DNA of 64,000 nucleotides from Oscarella lobularis (GCF_947507565.1 NC_089182.1:1550001-1614000); one strand, 5' to 3'; counted from the stretch's first letter, positions 1-10,777 are shown. The notes: a model not told the origin generated them from the sequence alone. Translations and numbers: made by a program.

Positions 1-1147
1 AAATGTGCTAAACAGCCATCAGTTTTGCAGAGTAACGAACGTAAAGCTACAGGTTTAGATTTCGACTTTACGCGCGTGTAACTGCAAACGCAGCTTTAAC
101 ATCGGTGGCGCTAACGCTGAACCTTCACAAATAAATAAAAATACTATGCAGCTCTATTTTCAGACGCAAAACTATTAGCCATAGGGGTCCGTCATAGGCT
201 TCATAAAAGTACATGTAACGGTATAAAATGTAAAAACCGCTTTTGCTGAATATCGTTGTGTTTGCAGCAGTAGCTATTGCCGAGAAAACACAAGCGCGTG
301 CATCTTCTCGCAGCAGTACACACAGTTTACAGCGATACTTATTATAAACACACGTTTACCATATATCTAAGTACTATTTTGCTGCCATGTTTCTATACGG
401 ACGCAGTAGCGGTTATACGTATTAAATATGACATTTCTATCACTTTACACTCATTACTGTAAAATCTGTAAATGCATGTACAACCACAGCTTACGCAGCC
501 AAGATTTTACCTGCACCAGTCAATGCAATAAAGATAAGGAGAATCTGTAACTGAAGAGGTGTAACTGTGTTAGCTACAGGCTTCTATAACAGCAGGGTAC
601 AAGTGTAATCAGTTTGCTGCCAGAATGCCCAGTATACATCGTAACTGTAGCTATTACTAATATTATTTATGGCTGAAGATATTAGTGTTTTTTACAAAAA
701 ACTTTCAAAAGCTGTCTATCCTATCCTAAGTTTCCGCGGAAAAAATTCTTCTCTTTGAATGTCTAGACGCACAAGTAGTAACAAATAGTCACTGTCTTCT
801 TCTAAATGTTAAAGCTATAGGTTTGCAATATCTACAAGAAGTAGGCATATTGTACCAATTGATAAAAAGGAAGCTGTAGGTGTGTCAGCTAAGACTCATC
901 AACAGATTGTCACTGTAGCTTTAGAAAACAACATTTGCGTAATTGTCATAAATTTACAGTTAGTTATTGGTCTACAGTTATGTGAAAGTTATTCGTAAGT
1001 CCGTTTATGTTCAGCTATAGCTATATAAGCTGCTAGAACTACTGGCATTCTTCACAAGCTCGAACAGAATCCCTCCCGGTGGCTTTAGAGTCAGTAATAC
1101 CAAAGTTATACTTCAGCCACTCCGCTCTTTCTACGGAAAGTTTCATC
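1..1147. other. No gene recognised
   Basis: This AT-rich stretch has only short open frames with no recognisable motif. Words such as GCTATAG and CTGTAGCT recur but do not form a clear tandem array. It may be flanking DNA or old transposon sequence. Confidence 0.5.
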
Positions 1148-1178
1148 ATAGATAGAAAATAGAGAGGGATAAGCAACT
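1148..1178 (+). repeat. Left inverted terminal repeat of the P-like element
   Basis: It begins ATAGATAGAAAATAGAGAGG and matches the complement of 10747-10777 at 30 of 31 positions. An E-box-like CACGTGATCACGTG lies immediately inside. Confidence 0.75.
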
Positions 1179-1189
1179 CACGTGATCAC

Positions 1190-1937
1190 GTGACTAGTTG
1201 TGGTACTAGGTGTGTCTCCTTTGCGATGGACGCCTTCAAACATGCTGTGGAGTCGTTTATTGGCGAAGATGTCTGCACTACGTATTCTCCGCGTCTCGAG
1301 ACGGCTACGGAAAGAGCGGAAAAGCTCCTGAATCAGCTGGAAAGACCCGTCTGTGCATCGCCAGTGAACAGGATCGTATCGACGATAGAGGACTGCGTGA
1401 AATGCGGTGTGGGCGGCGCGACGGCTTCTATCCGAAGGGAAAAGTAATCAATCGCCTTTCAGGAAGCATCCGCAACGGCTCTGCCGCTCTACTGGGAGTG
1501 TTTGCTTGCGTCCATCGACAGCTCCTCGTCCGCTCCGTGAACGATAACATTTATAAGGCGGAAATTTTGAAGCAATTCGGGCGTGAGGGTGGTGACGGTG
1601 TGGCGGGACCTTCGGAAATTGAAATATCTGGCGATGAATTGAATGCGCTGAGGTACACGTGCGGGTTCATTCCGTACAAACTCCTCCGTAAATTTGGGCC
1701 TTCGGGAAGAACGATAGGGAGGCGTTTTGCACGATGTTGGAGCGGCGTAGAGAGGAAAATGCTGCTGGGGATGACGCTGGCGATGACGTCGGGGATAGTA
1801 TCGATTCAGCGGCTTGGATTCGGCGAGCCAATCGGGGTAGCCTTTTCAAAGTCATCGATGAGGCTTTCGATTTCTTTGTAGCAGTGGAGCGACGACTGCG
1901 GGATCTTCTGCCTCTGATGACGAGGGGCAATATCTAA
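1190..1937 (+). pseudogene. Accessory ORF of the P-like element, frame-broken
   Basis: Coding pieces lie in three frames: 1190-1447, about 1443-1695, and about 1692-1937. The middle piece contains LNALRYTCGFIPYKLLRKF. The last contains AAWIRRANRGSLFKVIDEAF followed by an acidic and hydrophobic tail (FFVAVERRLRDLLP). From memory, this 'Y-x-x-G-F/Y ... W-x-x-x-x-N-R-G' pattern recurs in uncharacterised transposon-linked proteins of marine invertebrates, but I cannot name the family. Its position just inside the terminal repeat, opposite in strand to the transposase, suggests an element-encoded accessory gene. At least two frame changes make it non-functional unless unseen introns restore it. 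Confidence 0.45.
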
Positions 1938-2317
1938 GGCGTCCGCGAGCAAATCACCGAGGCGCACGACGTACTCCTCTTCTGGCAGGGGCTTACGCCC
2001 GACGCAGATTCCCAAGTGCAGGAGGAACTGTTGCATGAAATCGTTTCCCTTTTCTAATATTAGCATTCGCGGATATTCGATAGCGGCGAGTTGGTTGGGA
2101 CAGTATAAAAGGGAAAAGGGTTTAAGAGTTGCTAAGAACAGGAGCCTAAGAAAATCATTGCTTACTGAGAAATAAAGGACGATGTGCCGTTTACGAAGTG
2201 CCATTAGCAGGACAAAGTCAACCGTATGGCTACGGTTGAACAGAGCCCAGTATCCGGTGATCACCACGTGGAGGTTGCGCTTCCGGATCCCCCCCCCCCC
2301 CCCCCTTCTTTCCTCAC

Positions 2318-2861
2318 CTAGTCCCGCCCCCTCCCAGTAAAAATGTAGCTGACCAATTCAACAAACAAGCGAACTAATAGCAGAAAATAGGTGAATGAAA
2401 TACATGCTTTAGTATATGCGATCCCCTTACTTGTTATCTTCCATCCTTCTAATGTCTCTTTACTGAGCTTCCGCAATGCCTTTTCGCCTCTTGTCAACCA
2501 AGGGACAGCATCTACTTGGGACTCCCAATCACGTAGGTAACCCATAAATTCCTTCTCCAAAAACTGCAGAAGCGAAAGCAAAACGTGCATCCAGCTCTGC
2601 CAACCGTACGCAGCAAGGGCCTGTTACCTCTAGACGACCATCTGCAGCGCTGGTGTAGCCACGTCGATCCGGTTTAACTGCGCGAAGGGATCGAACGTTT
2701 AGGCAGTCGAACACCCTATCGAACATTCGCACGAATTGAGTTGTCTCCTCCGACCCCGGTATGGCGTAGTGCTCGAGGCCGTTAGCCACACTTGAGCTTA
2801 ATACCTTACACAGCAATTACTTTCAGAATAGCGGAGAAATCATTTTACCTGGAAAGCGAGG
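2318..2861 (-). pseudogene. P/THAP9-type transposase, C-proximal piece
   Basis: This continues the transposase of 3577-5237 after the MITE. Reading leftward it begins with a 43-nt GT-AG intron, then VLSSSVANGLEHYAIPG and FVRMFDRVFDCLNVRSL, and after a frame change KEFMGYLRDWESQV and LRKLSKETLEGWKIT. In order and content these match the helical region between the split RNase H-like halves and the C-terminus in P/THAP9 transposases. The usual end motif (QDPLENYFG-like) is not found downstream; a C-run at 2288-2306 and antisense accessory gene DNA follow. The exon rejoins in frame with 3577 onward if the MITE and one copy of its target duplication are removed. Confidence 0.75.
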
Positions 2862-3575
2862 GGCAGGGTGGACTTTCAAACGCGCATGATGAAGCATCAA
2901 TGAATGGGAGCCAATAAGAAATTTTCTGTTTGCGCATGCTCGCGTTCCTACCAATTAGGTTATTGCTACGTTTTCCCTAATGACTGTGGGTCACAAAATG
3001 GCTTTGGATTAGGTTCACACGCAATGGATAAGCGTCGGGTTTCCTCTAATCGAAACTTTGGGAAAAAAGCTTCGATTTGAGGTCGGACGAATTTTTAGTT
3101 GGGGGGGGGACAGTTTTTGACGAGAGCGTTTTGAAATTTTTGAACCCACTTCAAGGCCAAATTTTGCGTGTATCCCTGCTCAGACCTAAGGGTGTTACGA
3201 ATGCATGGCAATGATAAAAGAGGCGCTAAACATTCTCGCTTTCTATTTATTTGTTGCACCTGTGGCGATTCGCGCGCCATTTTTCGTCCTCGTACAGGTA
3301 GTTTTTTGAACTCAAACTCATGTGCAAATGGGAGATTAAAGAACTATTAGTTTTGCGCAAAGAATTTTTAGGCAATTGGTTCTTGCATTACGCAGAACTT
3401 CATCCCTGCGTATCCGCAGACGTAGTACGTCAACGAAATGTTAGAAAAACTCTTACTAAACATCTTTTTTACTTAACAGCTCGAAACTCAGTTGGTAAGG
3501 GAGCCTACGGAGAATGCGAGTTCGCTGTAGATAACCCTAGCAACAACGCAAGCGCGTTTGAAAGTCCGCCCTGCC
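2862..3575. mobile_element. hAT-like MITE (copy 1) inside the P transposase
   Basis: The ends GGCAGGG(T/C)GGACTTTCAAACGCGC form 24-bp inverted repeats at 2862-2885 and 3552-3575. The 8-bp sequence AAGCGAGG occurs on both sides (2854-2861 and 3577-3584), as expected for a hAT-type target duplication. The interior has no credible coding capacity; it holds G-runs and short frames only. A second copy at 50063-53098 is about 90% alike by eye. Deleting the MITE with one duplication restores the transposase frame (VDLA then FQ, followed by the intron). It is therefore a genuine insertion, younger than the P element. Confidence 0.85.
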
Positions 3576-3576
3576 G

Positions 3577-5237
3577 AAGCGAGGTCAACACGCATACGCG
3601 AGTACGACGTGAGCTCGATGTGCTCGAGCTTCAGTCGAGGTAGGATGGCCAGACCGCTCCTGTCAGTTGTTAATCGGCATTTGTCGTAGAGCTCCCTGAT
3701 ATGTTTCCACGTCACGAATTTCTCATTTATCTGACAAACCCCAATGTAGTATTGAAAGATGACACCATTTCTTACCATCATTGATCTTCGTCTGTTGTTC
3801 GGGTATGAGTGCGACAAGCAATTCCTGGTCGTCTTCATTAGGTGCGGCACGTCGAAAAAGCCAACGAGAGAGTTCGTAGCGATTGACGGCTTTGTTGACC
3901 AACGCATCCTCTTCCGGGGACCAGTGCTGCTTGAAAAAACGCCGATTGCTTGCCGCGCCGTCGCAAGTGACCGCGATGACGTAGAATCCGCACATCTCTA
4001 GTTGGCGGACGGCCTCCCAAACAATGAGTGCAGATCACATGAACGAATTCCTGTGGCATTAGATGCTAATTACTTCCTATCTGTTCAGACCTGTCTATTT
4101 ACCTGTTGTTGGGAAATGAGCGTATGGGAACATCAACGACGTGACCAAACCACGAACCATTAGTCCCAGAACGTGCGTCGCCACAGGGAGCTCAACGTCT
4201 TTGCCCACGCTTTGCTCGAACGAATGCAGGCCGCCGTTGACGTCTCCAAGGTGGACAAGTCCCACAACTTTTCCAGATATCTTGTCGAAGACGATGTCTT
4301 CCCTGACCTTTATTTCGTCGAGCAAGACGACAACGTGCTTCTCAACTTCGGTGAGCTGCTCAATTTTCGATTTGCGCATGAGATCGTTGACATCGCTATG
4401 AAATCCTGCTTTGGAGTGGTAGTGGATGTAGTCGCGAAGGGCCCTCTCCGATGGGAGAGACATGAAGCCGGAAGTGCGGGCAGCGTTGTAAGCGGCGGAA
4501 GACAGCATTTTCAGGTGCAACGCCCACTTGATCATCATGGGGTGCCACCGCATACCGCGCCCATCTTTCAATTTCGCCGCCTTCCTCTGCTGCTCCCAGA
4601 AGAGCCTCCTGTCACATACGACAAAGTAAATTCATCGCAACGAAAAGAATAGTTGGCGTACTTAAATGAGCCTTCAGGGAATTCCCGCTCAACTTCCTCT
4701 GTCTTGTCCTCGACGATGGTGACAAGGGCGTCGTGGAATGTACGCTCGGCGACGACTCCTTTAACATCAGCTGACAATGCGAGAGCTGTCCGCAATCTCT
4801 GTATTTGTCTCCTGGCATTCTTTTCCGCCGCTGCAAGCCGTCGCAATTTCGAGGCACGCTGGGGAGTGCTGAGCGTCAGTTGGGGCCGAACTTTGATGGC
4901 ATTCCTCGGACGTGAATGACCCTCTTTGTCTTTGTGCGGTGTAACTGCTTATTTAACGTCTTCCTGTACACGTCGCAGCTTGAGCATCGCCGTTCTTTTT
5001 CGACAAGAAGCTCGCAGGAAAATGTCCGAATAGTTTTCTCATGGACGCTGTCTTTGAAGACGAACGGCGAATGCTTGTCGACGGACGCAACTGCCCGGCC
5101 GTCTCTTCCGACAAGTTCGTCCCGTCTGACTTGCCGCAAAGAGAAATACTTTGCGTCAGGGTTTCCTATAAACGCACGTGGTCAGGCATGCAGGCACTGG
5201 CGTGGAGGACAGATTGACTAACGTTGTACCTGGGCAG
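3577..5237 (-). pseudogene. P/THAP9-type transposase, central catalytic region
   Basis: Reading leftward from the nested element, the pieces in order are: SSTPVPACLTTCVYR and DELVGRDGRAVASVDK; a Cys-rich FSCELLVEKERRCSSCDVYR; RWHPMMIKWALHLKM; PSERALRDYIHYHSKAGFHS; VVVLLDEIKVREDIVF (first catalytic Asp region); GLVHLGDV; CGFYVIAVTCDGAASNRRFF (second region); FFDVPHLMKTTRNCLSHS; and LEHIELTSYSRMRVDLA. This is the standard order of the P-element/THAP9 RNase H-like transposase with its GTP-binding insertion. Several frame changes (near 5155, 4600, 4090-4000 and 3910) mean it is not translatable as it stands, though some may be introns. It is an inactive relic or badly decayed copy. Confidence 0.85.
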
Positions 5238-5806
5238 TATGGCGCTATATCAGGGTCAAAAATAGTGAACATGTATTCATCAATGATGAATAGGTTTATT
5301 GATGAATGATGAATAAACATTGTTGAATGATGAAGAGGTTTATTGATGAATGATAAATAAAACACTGATGAATGATGAATAATCATTGATGAATGATGAA
5401 TAGGTTTATTGATGAATGATGAATAGGTTTATTGATGAATGATGAATAATCATTGATGAATGATGAATAATCATTCATGAATGATGAATAACCTATTCAT
5501 GAATGATGAATAAACATTGATGAATGATGAATAGTCATTCATGAATGATGAATAACCTATTCATGAATGATGAATAACCTATTCATGAATGATGAATAAT
5601 CATTGATGAATGATGAATAGGTTTATTGATGAATGATGAATAGGTACCTTTATTGATGAATGATGAATAAAACACTGATGAATGATGAATAATCATTGAT
5701 GAATGATGAATAATCATTCATGAATAATGAATAACCTGTTCATGAATGATGAATAACCTATTCATGAATGATGAATAATCATTGATGAATGATGAATGAG
5801 TTATTT
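5238..5806 (+). repeat. Left arm: terminal repeat plus ATGAATGATGAATA array
   Basis: After about 45 bp of unique terminal sequence, the arm is an irregular array of 18-20-bp units such as TTGATGAATGATGAATAGG and TCATGAATGATGAATAAC. Units alternate in small sub-blocks. It is inverted relative to 9315-9777. There are no unique spacers, so it is not CRISPR-like. Confidence 0.9.
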
Positions 5807-5957
5807 ATCGTTTGTCATTACTTTGTGACGTGGAGATTGACGTCATTGTAGGCGTTGGCTATGACTTAATTTGGCATTCTGACGTAAAATTAGGCGGTTG
5901 CCAATTCTATACATGGTGTGCTGATCACGTGTTACCTTTTTCAACCAATGGTACAGA

Positions 5958-8570
5958 GTGATGCGTAAGCGGAACGTCCCGTACGAATCTTCGCTAGCTT
6001 TCTCTATTTACACGTCGTGCTATCTGTTCGCAAGGTTGGTACATAAATCGCTATGCATGCCTCTGCCTTATAATCTGATGGCGAACAGAGTAATGAGTTC
6101 GAAGAAGAAGCAGAAGCGCGACGACTGTCTGGAAGCCATGGAAGCCATGGAAGAATCGTTTATCGAGATGAAGCGTCGACTATCCCGCTTGGGAGAAGAA
6201 GAAGACGACGGAACTGGCGGAGAGACCAGCGCACACGCGGAAACTGTGGAGCCGAGCACAGAAGCCATGACACATACGGGCGCTTCGAGTGACGCTCTGC
6301 CCTTTTCTCCCTCTCCGTCAGCATTCCAGGAGAATCGCAGACTCTTTCAACCTGCATCACGGAAAGGAAAACAGCTTAAGAAGCCTACCGGAAGAGGACG
6401 CGGCCGAAAGGGAAAGTCGATGGTTTCGGCTGCCGCTCCAGGGAAGAAGGTATGGGGCCATCGATTCGTCTGTCTCCGAAGCAAACACGCATATCGTGCT
6501 CCTCGCGAAGAGGAGAGGGACATTCTCAAAAACCTCGGCTTGGGCGACAAACGCGTCTCAGTCCCTAGAAACGCAACCGAAGCAGAATTAAGTGCTGCCT
6601 TGTTAGCAGCTTTCCCTTTGCTCTGTGATGCCGGAGGTTTTACGCTTATGGTCACCGACTCACAGAATCGCAGCAACAGCCGCATCGTTCCTCTTCGCCA
6701 ACCGTACCACGTAGCAAACATTCGAGAGCAGATTGACTATCACATCATTTACGTTAGACCTCTCCAAAGGTCAATCGGCACACGAGTGGATATGCGTCGC
6801 AGCGACAATTCGGACGATGAAGCTGTTCACGCTTGCAAGTCTTGCGGTGTTACAATGACAATAGCATCTTTGAAGGACCATGTTGTGAATTGTGGAAAAG
6901 AGGAAGAGTAAGAGACAATGTCGTTTGAATTTTTGATGTATTAATAAACGTCTTTTAGAGCACAAGTAGATCTGACAGTAGATTCAGAAGCAGATGTTGA
7001 GATTGGCGTTCCAGGCCCGAGCCGGCTTATTGAGCAGAGTAGACGCTTCGAGAGCATTTCTCAGGCAAGATCAAACGATGCGTCTTTGAATGTGACTCTG
7101 ACAGAAAGTAACGCAACATTTCATTTTTTCAGACACGACAGTTGATTGCAGAGCAAGATGAGGCGTACGCTCGTTCTCTGGAGAAGGACGAGGAAAAGGT
7201 GCCTGACATTTTTTTAAATTAGCAATGATATTTGATGCAAGTTGCAGGACCGGAAGAAAGCTCACGATCTCTCTGACTTCGAGTATAGTTTGTGTTTCCT
7301 TCACTAATCTGCCTTATTAAACTGATATTGTTTGTGTAGAAACAGATGGCAGGAAATGAAGCGCAACGAAGAGGTTCCACATGTAGCTGTTGCACTTGAT
7401 GATAAAGGTTTAACTTTTTTTATGCTTTTCTGTTTTTGCCGTAGCTACGAAGAGTGCAAAAGGCAACTCTTCTCTCATTTGACATTGACGAGCCGGAGGA
7501 AACGGACTACGGCACGGTTGCCGTGAAAGTTCGTCTGCCGACTGGACGTGAAATCAAAAGACGTTTCGACGGATATAATCACAGCCTCCAGGCATGTGTT
7601 CTTTTTCCTTTTATTTTGCTCATCCTCTACCAATTAGGAAGTTCTTCTATGGATTGGAGGTTACGACTCCATCGACAGCGTCGACAAAGTTGTCCTGTTC
7701 AACAAAATGAATAGAGGAGAGCCTAAAGCAATTTGCAAACAGGACTACCTAAAGAGTCTTCTTGACTGTTTTGGAGGATGCACATCTATCAATTTGCTTG
7801 CAAATCAGGTTTGTTTTCCTTACAAAGTATCTCCTTCGTCCATTAGTTATTCACAGAGTAACGCCGAAAACATTGTCGAAGCCGACAGTTTGATTCCAAT
7901 TGACTCAGCGAGGTTTGCCTAATTAAACATAGTGGTGTCTTGGCGACGCTGAAAACGGACATTGCACTAGGTCTTCTGCCAAATTTTCAGCCAAATTTTC
8001 AGCTATGAAAGACGTCGTGGTTCATCTCAAGACTTTTGTTCTGTCCCCAGGAGAAGACAATGAAAATACACTCGAGTTTCATGTACGAGACGATTTCCTG
8101 CTGATGGACAGCCTGGTCTTTGCTGCAAAAAAACGTTTCAAGCCAAACAGGCCATTGAAGGTTTTACATAAATTTGATGATTATCCCAATGCATCTTATG
8201 GACTCTTAGGTAACATTTGTTGGAGAAGGGGCGATCGACTGTGGAGGCTGCGTGCGTGAGTTTTGGAGGCGATTTGTGGTTGAAGTGAGAAAGACGTACT
8301 TTTTTGGATTCAACTGGCGCCTGACACCAAAGAAAAATAGCTCATTTTTAATGGCAAGTCCGACGACTTAGTTACAAGTTATTCATAACTGTGCTTTAGG
8401 GAAAGCATTTTTTTCAGATTGGAAAACTGATCGCTACTAGCATGGCCCAAGGGTTTGACTTCATGTCCCCTACTGTCTTTCAATACATTGTGAAACCAGA
8501 CGTGAAAGCTATTGACCCACCGCCGGAAGACGTTCCGGACATGGAAGTGGTGCAATTTCTACCTTATTAA
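5958..8570 (+). CDS. UBX- and HECT-like transposon protein, multi-exon
   Basis: Resembles the G2E3/HECT-type ubiquitin-ligase-like proteins found in multiple copies in fish and invertebrates (family memory). The start may be 5958, or a later ATG near 6079 or 6094 (MSSKKK). Domains in order: a basic, low-complexity N-terminus; FVCLRSKHAY ... FPLLCDAGGFTLM; IIYVRPLQR; a CxxC-HxxxxC finger (CKSCGVTMTIASLKDHVVNC); a charged helix RQLIAEQDEAYARSLEKDEE; a UBX-like fold (VRLPTGREIKRRFDGY); the linker FHVRDDFLLMDSLVFA; then a HECT N-lobe start GEGAIDCGGCVREFWRRF and LIATSMAQGFDFMSP. Introns of about 40-60 nt can be read at 6908-6958, 7092-7132, 7199-7247, 7283-7339 and 7408-7454, with more downstream. 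One is between PLK and VTFVGEG. It stops at 8568-8570, before any HECT C-lobe or catalytic Cys, so it cannot be a complete ligase. Confidence 0.65.
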
Positions 8571-8670
8571 TTTGTGGTTCCCATCAATATGCCACAAGGA
8601 ATTGGGTCCGGGCACCGAATAAACTCTTCTTTCAACCGTCATCATCCAACGTCTCATTGTGGCGGCGGGA

Positions 8671-9267
8671 TCATTCAGAAAGCAAATGTTTTCGTACTCT
8701 GTGAATTGGAACAACTATTCCCTGCAACTTCAGAATAGCATTCACCATTCGATAGCCACTGTTGGGATTGGAGTGTTGGATGTCTTGGATAGCAGATGAA
8801 AGAGTTGGATCGTCGATGACGGTGTAACGGTCTCTCACAGAAACACCAAACTCTCTCATTCGACGCTTGACAGTCGACACGGAAATTTTCAACATTTCAG
8901 CCACTTGTGGAATGTGAAATTCGTTCTCAATGAAATATTCAAGCTGCCCTTTCGTTACAGTGAGGCGGGGCCGACCTCTCGAACCTGTCGTCTCGCCTTG
9001 CAAATTTGCGTCGTCTACTCCGATACCCTCCCGCATTCGATCAGCGACAAGCACGATTGTACGGCGTATACACTGTAGAGTGTTTTCGATATTAGGAACG
9101 ATGGTTGCCAGAGACGAAACCCATCTAAAAACGGACTGAAGACGTGATATGACGTTTTCTCCGAATTCGCGAGAGAATCGGTCATCTTCGTATCGCTGTA
9201 CGTCGCGAAAAATGACATCGACGCGGCGCTGAAGAAGCCTCCGTATGTCCTCTAAGTCGGTCGCCAT
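8671..9267 (-). CDS. Integrase-like protein, N-terminal HTH part only
   Basis: A 198-residue uninterrupted frame. Residues 1-95 are helical. A GRPRL motif leads into a helix-turn-helix (FHIPQVAEMLKISVSTVKRR, about residues 115-135), then DIQHSNPNSGYRMVNAILKL and IHRVRKHLLSE. In the animal transposon family I recall, this N-terminal module precedes an rve/RNase H integrase core beginning soon after the IHRVR motif. Here a stop follows at once and no D-D-E core is seen. The product could at most bind DNA. It is convergent with the HECT-like gene, about 100 bp apart, and starts 48 bp inside the right arm. Confidence 0.65.
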   Translation of the reverse strand: MATDLEDIRRLLQRRVDVIFRDVQRYEDDRFSREFGENVISRLQSVFRWVSSLATIVPNIENTLQCIRRTIVLVADRMREGIGVDDANLQGETTGSRGRPRLTVTKGQLEYFIENEFHIPQVAEMLKISVSTVKRRMREFGVSVRDRYTVIDDPTLSSAIQDIQHSNPNSGYRMVNAILKLQGIVVPIHRVRKHLLSE

Positions 9268-9314
9268 GTGTCATTAATATAAAAATATAGAAATTCCCCT
9301 CTTAATCGTTTTAG

Positions 9315-9777
9315 AATAACTTATTCATCATTCATCAATGTTTTATTTATCATTCATCAATGTTTTATTCATCATTCATGAATAACTTATTCATCATTCA
9401 TCAATGGTTTATTCATCATTCATCAATAAACCTATTCATCATTCATGAATGATTATTCATGAATGATTATTCATCATTCATCAATGATTATTCATCATTC
9501 ATCAATGATTATTCATCATTCATCAATGATTATTCATCATTCATCAGTGTTTTATTCATCATTCATCAATAAACCTATTCATCAATAAACCTATTCATCA
9601 TTCATCAATGATTATTCATCATTCATCAATGATTATTCATCATTCATCAGTGTTTTATTTATCATTCATCAATAAACCTATTCATCATTCAACAATGTTT
9701 ATTCATCATTCATCAATAAACCTATTCATCATTGATGAATACATGTTCACTATTTTTTACCCTGATATAGCGCCATA
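9315..9777 (-). repeat. Right arm: ATGAATGATGAATA array plus terminal repeat
   Basis: The inverted counterpart of 5238-5806. The outermost sequence TATGGCGCTATATCAGGG is conserved except for a one-base change in the following A/T run. The array is about 100 bp shorter than on the left, as expected for unstable tandem units. Confidence 0.9.
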
Positions 9778-10313
9778 GGGCAGAAGTGCCCTGCATCGAG
9801 TGCAGCGGTGAGTTTGTCTTCGGCGAGATCATACATTGACTGCACCAGCGTGCAATTTTCCTCCCGAACCAGTATTCCCCGCACAAAGATGTCCGGTTTT
9901 GCACGCGGAGAAAGTCGCACAGAGTGCGTCAGTACTGTCGGGGGGCCGTTGGCAGCCGGATTGAGAGCAATTTTGCTCAGTAGAATGAACCCGTCTCTCG
10001 AAACGCGATCCCAATGTCTGTAGAGCGAGAGTACAAATTATTATTATTATTTTTTCGGAGAAATGCGTTTTTGGGGCACCTATTATTGATAACACCGGAG
10101 TTTGTGTCATTATGTGCCTCTGTGCGGCTCACTTTCCGGCGTTTGGCCGTTCCTTTGACGCGAGTCAACCGGAAACGACCCATAATCGCGAGTATCTGAA
10201 ATGAACCGGAAGTGTTTAAAACGCATCCAAATAGCGCTCAGCTTAAAGCAAAAGACGATGCAGGTGCAACAGTTGTGTACAAATGCTATAAAGCATGCTG
10301 TATGTAGCGACAA
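9778..10313 (-). pseudogene. P-type transposase, N-terminal piece
   Basis: Reading leftward, a frame containing KPDIFVRGILVREENCTLVQ and DLAEDKLTAALDAGHFC runs up to the 4.5-kb element and continues in frame with GTTLVNLSS on its other side. A THAP zinc finger would be expected farther right. The frames at 10110-10313 contain Cys and His but no convincing C-x(2-4)-C ... C-x2-H THAP pattern, so the DNA-binding end is either absent or degraded. Confidence 0.55.
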
Positions 10314-10746
10314 CTACGTGGTACTAGCCAAAGGACGGCCTCTGGACGTTCCCCCAAATGACGTGCCGGGAACGCCCATTTCTGGCAGAAATCGGCCTCA
10401 AGTGATAACAGCGACGTGAATCACGCGTCCGGAACACACGCGTTGATTGCCTATATTACAGGAGGACTCTCGGGAATGTAAATTGAGTGACTGCATGCAA
10501 TTATGAAGACGAGGGGCGTCACCTCATTCATCGCGTGGGCGTAAACGCCGATGCCACGCCATGCATGGCTTTCCTCACGCGACATCGAAATCCACGAACA
10601 AACGTACCTTCGAAAAAGCTTTTGGCACCCAGAACGAGTCGGAAAAACAACGATTTCGGAGTGTCCAATATCCGGGACTCGTCGGCATTAAAGGAGACAC
10701 ACATTGGACCACGCAAAATGTATGGAAAAGGACACGTGATTACCTA
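10314..10746. other. Non-coding right end of the P-like element
   Basis: The stretch between the N-terminal transposase remains and the right terminal repeat has only short frames without motifs. It presumably held the transposase promoter and first exon. Confidence 0.4.
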
Positions 10747-10777
10747 AGTTGCCTATCCCTCTCTATTTTCTATCTAT
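10747..10777 (-). repeat. Right inverted terminal repeat of the P-like element
   Basis: The complement matches 1148-1178 at 30 of 31 positions; it ends CTCTCTATTTTCTATCTAT. Confidence 0.75.

Larger units (their letters stand above)
5238..9777. mobile_element. 4.5-kb element with HECT-like and integrase-like genes
   Basis: The ends are inverted repeats starting TATGGCGCTATATCAGGG, followed by long arrays of an ATTGATGAATGATGAATA-type unit (arms 5238-5806 and 9315-9777). The hexamer GGGCAG lies on both sides (5232-5237 and 9778-9783) as a target duplication. Removing the element and one hexamer rejoins the P transposase frame (GHFC, P, GTTLVN). Inside, a UBX/HECT-like gene runs rightward and an integrase-like HTH gene runs leftward. 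Both start just inside the arms and converge near 8570-8670. Both lack their family's C-terminal half, so a central deletion is likely and the copy is probably non-autonomous. I do not recognise this as any named superfamily. A 6-bp duplication and an rve-like gene recall Polintons, but the ends and gene content differ. Confidence 0.8.
1148..10777 (-). mobile_element. P-like DNA transposon with nested insertions
   Basis: The two ends are 31-bp inverted repeats with one mismatch (1148-1178 and 10747-10777). Just inside the left end is a plus-strand accessory gene (1190-1937). The rest carries a minus-strand P/THAP9-type transposase in three pieces (9778-10313, 3577-5237, 2318-2861). Removing the 4.5-kb element at 5238-9777 and the MITE at 2862-3575 would leave about 4.4 kb. 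No 8-bp target duplication typical of P elements was found (GTTTCATC on the left, ATTGGCAG on the right), so the outer boundaries are inferred from the repeats only. The element sits directly before another P-type fragment (10790 onward), which suggests one P copy landed in or beside another. Confidence 0.65.

Noticed and set aside
1806-2267. A 153-codon minus-strand frame
   Set aside because: It overlaps the better supported plus-strand accessory gene in antisense and shows no motif.
5261-5806. Tandem 18-20-bp units resembling a CRISPR array
   Set aside because: There are no unique spacers, the units are irregular, the array is repeated inverted at the other end of a mobile element, and the DNA is eukaryotic.
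5238-9777. Polinton/Maverick identity
   Set aside because: The 6-bp duplication and integrase-like gene fit, but there is no DNA polymerase, packaging ATPase or capsid gene, and the ends are not AG...CT.
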